From: Chloroflexota bacterium
GTDB lineage: Bacteria > Chloroflexota > Dehalococcoidia > UBA3495
Direction of reading: 5' to 3'
Length of the DNA stretch: 5,221 nucleotides
Assembly (NCBI GenBank): GCA_002697005.1
Contig: NZUD01000084.1
Coordinates: 3,510-8,730, forward strand
Part shown: positions 1-5,221 of the stretch, piece by piece
Layout of the letters: the number at the start of each line of letters is the position of its first letter
Position numbering within the stretch: position 1 is the first letter of the stretch
Notes under the pieces: model-generated
Seen by the model: the letters and a program-made list of their open reading frames with translations, nothing else
The model's database searches: none
Told to the model about the DNA's origin: nothing
Program-made: the position numbers and the translations under genes

Positions 1-2
1 TT

Positions 3-206
3 ACAATTAAGTTTATTATGGTGTGTGAAGCGTTTGATTTCGAGTTCGCCGGGTGGCAGCTGTACGACCTATTCGGTGAAACCAGTCTGTACATTCTGGT
101 CAACCGGCAGGAATAGCTGGCGTTCCTGCACAAATTAATTTACTATGACTGGGCTGATGCAGAAAGCGCTTTCAGGCGCGTGTATACCAAGGGGGTTTTA
201 GACTAG
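3..206 (+). pseudogene. 3' end of an unidentified upstream gene, interrupted by an in-frame TAG
   Basis: One frame is open from the left edge and reads as protein-like sequence. It includes FAGWQLYDLFGETSLYILV, followed by NRQE and a TAG at 114-116. The same frame then continues without another stop through LAFLHKLIYYDWADAESAFR to a final TAG at 204-206. Both halves have coding character: aromatic-rich, ordinary amino-acid composition, and third positions mostly G or C in the first half. The simplest reading is the C-terminal tail of a gene that starts outside the window and carries a nonsense mutation or sequencing error. Alternatively the real gene ends at 116 and the rest is non-coding. 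The YDWADAESAFRR stretch loosely resembles a TPR helix pair, but one partial repeat is not enough to name a family. TAG also ends the intact dppB gene, so TAG reassignment is not supported. I do not recognise the protein. Confidence 0.4.
189..195 (+). promoter_or_regulatory. Probable ribosome binding site for the GTG-started membrane protein
   Basis: AAGGGGG lies 11 nt before the GTG at 207, a slightly long but usable spacing. It supports 207 as the start. The preceding frame ends at 204-206 with no gap, so translational coupling to the upstream frame is also possible. Confidence 0.4.
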
Positions 207-698
207 GTGCATTCGTCGCCTAACAGGGATTTAAGGGAGCGATTAGGCCCATTCTTGGTCCCAATCGGGCGAACTGTAGCAGGGGTTGTAGTTGGCGTGG
301 TCCTTAGCATGACTGGAATCGCGGTAGCCTGGTCATTGTTCATCTTTTTTGGGGGTCAATCGGTTGAGGCTTGGTTGAGCTCGCTGTTCTTCGGAGCAGG
401 GCTAGGCGCAGGAATAGGGGCGTTCGTAGCTTGGCTGCACCTCGACCGCGAAAACAGCTTAGTCTTAGGGCTGACGGCGTTAGTCGTGATAGGGTCCGGG
501 ATTGCCGGAGCTTGGGGCGGCTATGAATACGGTTCGGCGCAAGAGGTTAAATGTTGCGCCATGCCAACCGTCTCGCCGGTCTATTACACAGCTCTTGGAT
601 CAGCCGTAGTGGCCAACATCGCAGGAGTCGCATTCGCTTCGGCCAGGGCCTTACTGACAAGAAAAAGGCCGACTCAATTCCACAACGCAGTGCACTAA
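207..698 (+). CDS. Small four-helix integral membrane protein of unknown function
   Basis: This 163-residue protein has four hydrophobic, Gly/Ala/Val-rich segments at about residues 22-48, 56-78, 84-106 and 124-148. Positive charges sit at the N-terminus (R8, R10, R12, R22) and C-terminus (TRKR, 151-154). The positive-inside rule therefore predicts both ends in the cytoplasm, with a short inner loop near LDREN (79-83). The longer outer loop at about 107-123 carries adjacent cysteines C116-C117. There is no signal peptide, lipobox or catalytic motif that I can see. The start is GTG, abutting the previous TAG; TTG at 255 is a less likely alternative. The gene ends 12 nt before dppB on the same strand, so it is probably co-transcribed with the transporter. 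It is not a Dpp/Opp core subunit and is too small and hydrophobic to be the solute-binding protein. An accessory role is possible but only inferred from position. Confidence 0.7.
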   Translation: MHSSPNRDLRERLGPFLVPIGRTVAGVVVGVVLSMTGIAVAWSLFIFFGGQSVEAWLSSLFFGAGLGAGIGAFVAWLHLDRENSLVLGLTALVVIGSGIAGAWGGYEYGSAQEVKCCAMPTVSPVYYTALGSAVVANIAGVAFASARALLTRKRPTQFHNAVH

Positions 699-710
699 CG
701 GTTAAACGAT

Positions 711-1628
711 ATGCAGAAATATTTGGCTCGCCGGTTCCTACTCGCCTTTGTGACCTTGCTTTCGGTGTCTTTAATCATCTTCATTATGAGCCGTGTTTCG
801 GGCGACCCCAGACACATCTACCTAGATGATTACTCGACACAGGAAGACTGGGACCGCATGGGTGAAGTCCTAGGATTAGACAAGCCCTACTATCAGCAAT
901 ACGTTCTGTTCCTACAAGGCGCCGTCAAAGGCGACTTTGGAGAGTCGGTCCGAGAAGGGCGGCCTGTCACAGAGGTTGTACTTGAACGGGCTCCAGCAAC
1001 GCTACAACTGGGAGTCGTTGCCTTCGCGTTCTCATTGATTATCGGAGTGCCGTTGGGTATTCTCTCGGCGGTGAAACGTGGCACTGTCATGGATGTGTTT
1101 GGAAAGATGGTAGCCTTGGTCGGGCAATCAGCTCCACCCTTCTGGTTGGGCATCATGCTGATGTTCTTCTTCGCGGTGAAAATGGGAGTGGTCCCGCCTT
1201 ACGGTAAACAAGACTGGAACAGCATAATTCTCCCCGCCGTGACCTTAGGGTGGTATTACGCCGCCGCGAACCTGCGGCTGGTCCGGTCAGCCATGCTGGA
1301 CGTGTTGGACTCTGAGTACATCAAGCTGGCCAGGGCCAAAGGCGTTAACTCCAGGACCGTCATCCTGAAGCATGCTTTCCGGAACGCCCTCATCCCGCCT
1401 CTAACCTTCGCCGGAGTAACCTTAGGCGCATTGGTGACCGGATCACTAGTCACTGAAACTGTGTTCGCCTGGCCGGGGCTTGGTAGGCTGGCAATCGAAG
1501 CGCTATTCGCCTTCGATTACCCTCTGCTTCAGGGAGTGGTAATCACCTTCACGTTGCTGTATGTAACAGCTGCATTCGCCGTAGACGTGTTATACGCTTA
1601 CATAGACCCACGGATCCGGTACGCTTAG
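711..1628 (+). CDS. dppB: Peptide/nickel-type ABC transporter permease, DppB-like
   Basis: First inner-membrane channel subunit of a Dpp/Opp importer, 305 residues, full length for the family. The N-terminus MQKYLARRFLLAF with helix 1 at about 9-28, followed by SGDP (30-33), is typical of DppB/OppB. More helices lie at about 98-119, 131-155, 172-190, 230-250 and 272-295. The cytoplasmic EAA loop that docks on the ATPase is at about 202-229 (EYIKLARAKG, then HAFRNALIP). The later ETVFAWPGLGRLAIEA (249-264) and the ending YAYIDPRIRY are also family hallmarks. The ATG at 711 follows the previous gene by 12 nt. I see no good Shine-Dalgarno sequence before it, so it may depend on coupling to the upstream gene. 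The gene ends in TAG. The transported solute cannot be read from this subunit; peptide, nickel and other small-solute systems share the family. Confidence 0.95.
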   Translation: MQKYLARRFLLAFVTLLSVSLIIFIMSRVSGDPRHIYLDDYSTQEDWDRMGEVLGLDKPYYQQYVLFLQGAVKGDFGESVREGRPVTEVVLERAPATLQLGVVAFAFSLIIGVPLGILSAVKRGTVMDVFGKMVALVGQSAPPFWLGIMLMFFFAVKMGVVPPYGKQDWNSIILPAVTLGWYYAAANLRLVRSAMLDVLDSEYIKLARAKGVNSRTVILKHAFRNALIPPLTFAGVTLGALVTGSLVTETVFAWPGLGRLAIEALFAFDYPLLQGVVITFTLLYVTAAFAVDVLYAYIDPRIRYA

Positions 1629-1633
1629 GAAGT

Positions 1634-1638
1634 AGGAG
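1634..1638 (+). promoter_or_regulatory. Ribosome binding site of dppC
   Basis: AGGAG ends 8 nt before the ATG at 1647, within the 18-nt gap after dppB. It is the best-placed Shine-Dalgarno sequence in the operon along with that of dppF, and it fixes the dppC start. Confidence 0.7.
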
Positions 1639-1646
1639 AGCAAAAG

Positions 1647-2687
1647 ATGGCAGCAGATCTCAGCGGTATTGTCATTGCACCACCTACGCCTTGGGCTAAA
1701 GCCGCCAGTTTCTACCGGAAGCTCAGGCGCTGGCCGGTGATACCACTTTTCCTGCTAGGCCTGGTAGTTTTCGCAGGGTTATTTGCGCCCTTGATCTCGC
1801 CTCATGATCCTGAAAAAGGAGAACTTAAGGAGCGCAATCTACCACCAGCTTGGGCTAGTGGCGAAAAATCAGCAAAAAACGTCGTCGAGCGATTGTCCAT
1901 AAACGAACGGGCAACCAGCGTCACGTTAAAAGATGCGCAAGCGATCGATCCTACTGCACAGGTTGGCGACCAGATTGAGATCTTCACTAAGCCCGAAGGG
2001 ACCACTAGGTTCTTGTTGGGGACGGACCATCTGGGGCGTGATGTTCTCTCACGGGTGATCTATGGCGCCCGTATCTCATTGATTGTGTCCCTGATAACCT
2101 TAGCGGTCGGAGGCTCTATCGGTGTTGTGATGGGTCTGGCAGCAGGCTGGTACGGTGGCTTCATGGACGAGTTCTTGATGCGCCTTGTAGATATCAAGTT
2201 AGCCATTCCGCTGATCCTGATCGCCCTTGTGCTAGTGATAACACTGGGTCAATCGCTATGGATCATTGTCACAGTGCTCTGTCTTTTCATCTGGCCACGA
2301 TTCGCCCGGCAGGTTCGCGGCGAAGTACTGCAGCTGAAACACATGGATTATGTGTCCCTGGCCAAGGTTTCCGGGGCATCCACTGCCCGAATTCTGTTCA
2401 TACACATATTTCCGGGAACGATCAATACATTAATTGTGGTGGCAACGCTTCAGGTCGGAATCGTGATTCTGTTGGAGTCGACCCTCAGCTTCTTGGGAGC
2501 CGGAGTCCCGCCTCCCACGCCCGCCTGGGGCTCGATGGTCTCGGACGGTCGTGACAAGCTGGCAGGCGGCGTTTGGTGGATATCAACCTTCCCGGGTGTC
2601 GCCATCATGCTGACGGTCATGTCGCTGAACCTGTTTGGTGACTGGCTCCGGGATACACTGGATCCCCGGTTGCGCCAACTAGAGTGA
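1647..2687 (+). CDS. dppC: Peptide/nickel-type ABC transporter permease, DppC-like, with enlarged outer domain
   Basis: Second channel subunit, pairing with DppB. A cytoplasmic N-terminus with RKLRR (24-28) leads to helix 1 at about 31-50 and then APLISPHDP (47-55). The family block FLLGTDHLGRDVLSRVIYGA (122-141) precedes helices at about 143-166, 185-200 and 203-217. The EAA loop is at about 233-262 (DYVSLAKVSGAS, then HIFPGTINTLIV). The TLSFLGAGVPPPTPAWGSM block (279-297) and the final DWLRDTLDPRL are diagnostic. At 346 residues it is longer than the roughly 300 typical of DppC. The extra length is a polar insert of about 45-50 residues (roughly 71-120) between helix 1 and the LLGTD block, on the outer face. 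This insert contains VGDQIEIF and may be a small beta-rich domain (inference). Translation starts at ATG 1647, behind a good ribosome binding site. Confidence 0.95.
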   Translation: MAADLSGIVIAPPTPWAKAASFYRKLRRWPVIPLFLLGLVVFAGLFAPLISPHDPEKGELKERNLPPAWASGEKSAKNVVERLSINERATSVTLKDAQAIDPTAQVGDQIEIFTKPEGTTRFLLGTDHLGRDVLSRVIYGARISLIVSLITLAVGGSIGVVMGLAAGWYGGFMDEFLMRLVDIKLAIPLILIALVLVITLGQSLWIIVTVLCLFIWPRFARQVRGEVLQLKHMDYVSLAKVSGASTARILFIHIFPGTINTLIVVATLQVGIVILLESTLSFLGAGVPPPTPAWGSMVSDGRDKLAGGVWWISTFPGVAIMLTVMSLNLFGDWLRDTLDPRLRQLE

Positions 2688-2754
2688 CCGAAACTCCTAT
2701 CGGTATATACCTGAAAGTCAAATTATCCGGCATATTGGGAGACATGTAGATTCA
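2688..2754 (+). other. dppC-dppD intergenic gap with short palindrome and weak ribosome binding site
   Basis: This 67-nt gap is the widest inside the operon. It holds a 10-nt perfect palindrome GGTATATACC (2702-2711) and a weak CCGA/TCGG pair (2688-2691 with 2700-2703). Neither is followed by a T-run, so they are not a terminator. GGGAG (2737-2741) is the only Shine-Dalgarno candidate for dppD, with a long 13-nt spacing to ATG 2755. An ATG-TAG start-stop pair lies at 2744-2749 between them. I see no convincing promoter. Confidence 0.35.
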
Positions 2755-3747
2755 ATGGTCACAGATGCCAGAGTGAACACAGAGACCGTCTTGACGGTCG
2801 AGGATCTAAGAACATACTTCACCACTCGTTGGGGAACGGTGAAGGCCGTTGACGGGATATCATTTGATTTGCGCAAAGGGGAAACCCTTGGGATCGTTGG
2901 TGAGTCCGGGTGCGGCAAGTCCGTAACCATGCTCTCACTGATGCGGTTGATTCCGATTCCCCCGGGACGAATCGTTTCCGGTTCGATAACCCTTGACGGG
3001 GAAGACCTTGTCCAGATCTCGGAGCAGGAAATGGCCCGGGTCAGGGGCAGTAAAATCGCCCTCATCATTCAGGACCCGATGACCTCGCTGAACCCAGTTT
3101 TCTCAATAGGAAACCAGGTAGAAGAGGCCATTGAGATCCACCAGGACATTCCTAAACGCTCGATCGTGCAGGGAGCCCTCGAGGTTCTGCGAAAGGTAAA
3201 CATCCCTGCCGCCGAGTCTCGGGTTAAGGACTACCCCCATCAGATGAGCGGCGGCATGCGCCAGAGGGTTGTGGGAGCTATCGGAATCTCCTGCCAGCCC
3301 CAGGTGCTCATCGCCGATGAGCCCACCACGTCTCTAGACGTGACGATCCAGGCCCAATACCTGAAACTGCTGAAAGACATTCAGAAAGACTCCGATCTGT
3401 CCCTCATATTCATCACTCACGACTTCGGTATCGTCGCCAAGATGTGCGACCGGGTCGCGGTGATGTACGCCGGCCGTATCGTAGAACACGGCAGTGTTCG
3501 GGACATCTTCAACAACCCGTCTCATCCATATACTGAAGCGCTACTAGCCTCAGTTCCAAAGATGGACCGAGATGTAGAAAGGCTGTTTTCCATAGAAGGC
3601 CACCCCCCGCCGCTCCATGACCTGCCCGTAGGCTGTTCCTTCGCTGACCGTTGTCCGGTAGTGATGGACAAATGCCGCGAGCAGTATCCAGACTCTATCA
3701 CCGTGTCAGACGGTCACATCTCGTCCTGCTGGAGAGCCTCAGAATGA
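2755..3747 (+). CDS. dppD: Peptide/nickel-type ABC transporter ATP-binding protein, DppD-like
   Basis: One of two cytoplasmic ATPases that power the importer, 330 residues, normal for the family. Visible motifs in order are Walker A GESGCGKS (49-56), Q-loop Q106 in [11 protein letters not shown], signature MSGGMRQR (164-171), Walker B VLIADEP with D188 and catalytic E189, D-loop SLD (193-195), and switch H222 in FITHDFG. SGGM in place of SGGQ is usual for the DppD/OppD branch. The C-terminal oligopeptide/dipeptide extension begins near [10 protein letters not shown] (255-264) and carries C294, C300, C307 and C325, spaced C-X5-C-X6-C-X17-C. In solved DppD relatives these cysteines bind a [4Fe-4S] cluster. 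All catalytic residues are present. The start at ATG 2755 gives the normal short lead before the ATPase domain. The stop TGA overlaps the ATG of dppF. Confidence 0.95.
   Translation: MVTDARVNTETVLTVEDLRTYFTTRWGTVKAVDGISFDLRKGETLGIVGESGCGKSVTMLSLMRLIPIPPGRIVSGSITLDGEDLVQISEQEMARVRGSKIALIIQDPMTSLNPVFSIGNQVEEAIEIHQDIPKRSIVQGALEVLRKVNIPAAESRVKDYPHQMSGGMRQRVVGAIGISCQPQVLIADEPTTSLDVTIQAQYLKLLKDIQKDSDLSLIFITHDFGIVAKMCDRVAVMYAGRIVEHGSVRDIFNNPSHPYTEALLASVPKMDRDVERLFSIEGHPPPLHDLPVGCSFADRCPVVMDKCREQYPDSITVSDGHISSCWRASE
3731..3747 (+). promoter_or_regulatory. dppF ribosome binding site and ATGA stop-start overlap
   Basis: GGAGAG (3731-3736) sits 7 nt before ATG 3744. That ATG shares bases with the dppD stop (ATGA, 3744-3747). 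The arrangement points to translational coupling and favours 3744 over in-frame starts further upstream inside dppD, such as 3651. Confidence 0.75.
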
Positions 3748-4748
3748 CAACTGCAGAGCAGACACCCCAGATCACCGAACCGGGCACTGTGATCCTTGAG
3801 GCCAAGAACCTCAAAAAATATTTCCCTGTGACCAAAGGCCTATTGATATCCAAGGTGACTGGACATATCAAGGCCGTTGACGACATATCTTTCGAGCTCC
3901 GTGCAGGTGAGACCCTTGGCATCGTCGGGGAGTCCGGCTGTGGCAAAAGCACCACCGCCAAGATGATGCTGATGCTTGAGGAGCCCACAGACGGCAACAT
4001 CCTATTCGAAGGCCAAGATGTTCACAGTTCCAGTGCTGCAGTAAGAAAGTCTTACCGCAGTTCGGTACAGGCGGTATTCCAAGACCCGTGGAGTTCACTC
4101 AACCCACGCATGCGGGTCAAGGACATCATCGCCGAGCCCATGGTTATCAACTGGGACATCACCAGGGCTGAACAACAAGAGCGGGTCCTGAAACTCCTAA
4201 ACGACGTTGGTCTGAACGAATATCATTCCAATCTCTTTCCCCACGAGTTCTCCGGAGGACAGCGCCAACGCCTGGCCATCGCCCGCGCACTAGCGCTGAA
4301 CCCAAGAGTAATCGTCCTAGACGAACCAGTATCAGCATTGGATGTATCCATCCGAGCGCAGATCATGAATCTGCTCAAAGATTTGCAGTCCGAGTACAAC
4401 GTAGCCTACATGCTCATCGCCCACGACCTGGCCACAGTGCGCTACATGTGCACCTGGGTAGCGGTCATGTATTTGGGTGAAGTAGTAGAGCTGTCACCGG
4501 TGAAGGACCTCTATGAAAGTCCGTCTCACCCTTACACCAAGGCTCTTATGTCGGCGGCGTTGCCGTCTCATCCTGATATGGAACAGGAAGAGATAATCCT
4601 ACAGGGCGAGGTTCCTTCACCGTTGAACCCGCCGCCTGGTTGTTATTTTCACCCGCGTTGCCCTGCAGCCATGGACCGTTGCTCCATAGACAAGCCCGAG
4701 ACCAAAGAGATTTCTCCCGGACACACGTTGAGTTGCCACCTGTTCTAA
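3744..4748 (+). CDS. dppF: Peptide/nickel-type ABC transporter ATP-binding protein, DppF-like
   Basis: Partner ATPase to DppD, 334 residues from ATG 3744. The frame is open further upstream, but that part overlaps dppD and is not needed. After a short polar lead come [14 protein letters not shown] (16-29), Walker [10 protein letters not shown] (62-70), Q-loop Q113 in [11 protein letters not shown], signature FSGGQRQR (169-176), Walker B VIVLDEP with D193 and E194, D-loop ALD (198-200) and switch H227. The FPV stretch with an insert before KAVDDISF, and the [11 protein letters not shown] motif, are typical of DppF/OppF. The C-terminal extension has C300, C306, C313 and C331 in the same spacing as DppD, ending four residues from the last cysteine. 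DppD and DppF should form a heterodimer with two composite ATP sites, and both appear catalytically complete. This is the last gene of the operon, followed by a terminator after 26 nt. Confidence 0.95.
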   Translation: MTTAEQTPQITEPGTVILEAKNLKKYFPVTKGLLISKVTGHIKAVDDISFELRAGETLGIVGESGCGKSTTAKMMLMLEEPTDGNILFEGQDVHSSSAAVRKSYRSSVQAVFQDPWSSLNPRMRVKDIIAEPMVINWDITRAEQQERVLKLLNDVGLNEYHSNLFPHEFSGGQRQRLAIARALALNPRVIVLDEPVSALDVSIRAQIMNLLKDLQSEYNVAYMLIAHDLATVRYMCTWVAVMYLGEVVELSPVKDLYESPSHPYTKALMSAALPSHPDMEQEEIILQGEVPSPLNPPPGCYFHPRCPAAMDRCSIDKPETKEISPGHTLSCHLF

Positions 4749-4774
4749 AGTACCGAGCATCAAAAGGAACATCT

Positions 4775-4810
4775 AAGAACCGGGAGGCTAGCCTCCCGGT
4801 TCTTTACTTT
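4775..4810 (+). terminator. Intrinsic terminator of the dpp operon
   Basis: A perfect inverted repeat with 15-nt arms spans 4775-4804 (AAGAACCGGGAGGCT and its complement), centred on CTAG. The GC-rich core gives a stable hairpin. The 3' side runs into a T-rich but interrupted tail, TTCTTTACTTT. It lies 26 nt after the dppF stop. The A-rich outer left arm means it could also stop transcription arriving from the other side. Confidence 0.85.
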
Positions 4811-4830
4811 AGACATGCAGATGCTAGAAT
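4803..4830 (+). promoter_or_regulatory. Putative promoter of the endonuclease III-like gene
   Basis: TTTACT (4803-4808, four of six matches to TTGACA) lies 16 nt before TAGAAT (4825-4830, five of six to TATAAT). The -10 is preceded by TG-C, an extended -10 element. The predicted transcription start, about 4836-4838, leaves only about 6-8 nt before ATG 4844. The -35 overlaps the last bases of the terminator hairpin. This is read by eye and not confirmed. Confidence 0.45.
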
Positions 4831-4843
4831 CCTGCCAGACATC

Positions 4844-5221
4844 ATGCCCAGAACGACCGTAAAAAAGAGAGGTCCCCGGACCAAGAGCAAGGCCGAAATC
4901 GCGCGGACCATCCAGATGATGACCGAACAGTACGGCCCCTTCGACCAGGAACCTCGACTTCCTCCGACCGACGAGATGGTCTTCACCATACTGTCTCAGC
5001 ACACGTCTGACATCAACTCCAGCCGAGCCTACCGCCGCCTGATGGACCGGTTCGTCTCTCTGGATGCCGTAGCCGCTGCAGATATATCCGAAATCGAAAA
5101 AGCCATAGCTCCAGGCGGACTTGCCAAGATCAAGGCTCCCCGCATCAAAGAGGTCTTAAACCGGATTCTTGAGTTGAACTGCTCGTTGGACATATCGTTC
5201 CTACGCGAGATGCCACTAAGA
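4844..5221 (+). CDS. Endonuclease III-like (HhH-GPD) DNA glycosylase, N-terminal part
   Basis: The frame is open to the right edge, giving 126 residues of a protein usually about 210-260 long. A basic N-terminus (RTTVKKRGPRTKSK, 3-16) precedes a helix ending EQYGPF (28-33). Next come MVFTILSQHTSDINSSRAY (45-63), matching the family's LLSxQTxD substrate-pocket region, and RFVSLDAVAAADISEIEKAI (69-88). The block PGGLAKIKAPRIKEVLNRI (90-108) matches the GxxxxKAxxI region. The final LDISFLREMPL (115-125) is where the helix-hairpin-helix begins in relatives. The HhH, the catalytic lysine and aspartate, and any C-terminal Fe-S cysteines lie beyond the window, so activity cannot be judged. The family excises damaged or mismatched bases. 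ATG 4844 is the first ATG of the frame and has no Shine-Dalgarno sequence. The gene appears to be its own transcription unit. Confidence 0.85.
   Translation, partial: MPRTTVKKRGPRTKSKAEIARTIQMMTEQYGPFDQEPRLPPTDEMVFTILSQHTSDINSSRAYRRLMDRFVSLDAVAAADISEIEKAIAPGGLAKIKAPRIKEVLNRILELNCSLDISFLREMPLR

Noticed and set aside
14..19. TATTAT resembling a -10 box
   Set aside because: Any -35 would lie beyond the left edge, and the stretch is in an open coding-like frame, so a promoter cannot be supported.
162..173. 12-nt perfect palindrome GAAAGCGCTTTC
   Set aside because: No loop, no T-run after it, and it lies in the coding-like tail of the upstream frame. A short palindrome of this size is expected by chance.
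551..829. 92-residue + strand open frame across the membrane protein and dppB
   Set aside because: It overlaps two better genes in another frame. Its translation is Arg/His/Ser-rich with no family resemblance.
2702..2711. Palindrome GGTATATACC as an operator or internal terminator
   Set aside because: Only 10 nt, AT-centred, with no T-run and no promoter nearby. It is noted within the intergenic entry but not called as a site.
2718..3068. Minus-strand 116-residue open frame opposite dppD
   Set aside because: It is a mirror of the conserved ATPase coding sequence. The longer minus-strand frames opposite dppB, dppC and dppF are rejected for the same reason.
3651..3743. Upstream extension of the dppF frame
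   Set aside because: It would overlap dppD by nearly 100 nt and code for an atypical Arg/Ser-rich lead. ATG 3744 has a good ribosome binding site and the classic ATGA overlap.
4760..5002. Minus-strand open frames opposite the terminator and the endonuclease start
   Set aside because: They run through the terminator hairpin and lie antisense to a recognisable endonuclease III-like gene. No ribosome binding site or family motif is seen.

Overview
The window is bacterial, about half GC, with all recognisable genes on the + strand. It holds the permease and ATPase half of a peptide/nickel-type (Dpp/Opp) ABC importer, with a small unknown membrane protein in front and the start of a DNA-repair gene behind. 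The taxon cannot be fixed from sequence alone. The style of the transporter and of the endonuclease III-like protein reminds me of Chloroflexota (for example marine SAR202-type lineages), but that is only an impression.

Layout: (1) Bases 3-206 are a coding-like frame open at the left edge. It is broken by an in-frame TAG at 114-116 and ends at a second TAG at 204-206, so it is the tail of an unidentified upstream gene, probably decayed, or two pieces. (2) Directly after it, in the same frame, a GTG at 207 opens a 163-residue protein with four predicted membrane segments and no recognised family. (3) From 711 to 4748 run dppB, dppC, dppD and dppF-like genes: two inner-membrane permeases with EAA loops and two ATPases with complete ABC motifs. 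Spacing is 12 nt before dppB, 18 nt before dppC and 67 nt before dppD, and dppD/dppF overlap by ATGA. (4) A perfect 15-bp-arm hairpin at 4775-4804 closes the operon. (5) A promoter-like element overlaps the end of the hairpin and leads, with almost no 5' leader, into an endonuclease III-like (HhH-GPD) gene cut by the right edge.

How it works together: DppB and DppC should form the membrane channel and DppD/DppF the ATP-hydrolysing pair, importing short peptides or a related solute. The periplasmic or lipoprotein solute-binding protein such a system needs is not in the window, so the substrate cannot be deduced. Both ATPases end in an identically spaced four-cysteine motif of the kind that holds an iron-sulfur cluster in this family. 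I found no CRISPR array, tRNA/rRNA gene or insertion sequence. The core is an ordinary transporter operon; the less ordinary parts are the interrupted frame and small membrane protein at the left, the extra domain in DppC, and the SD-less start of the repair gene.
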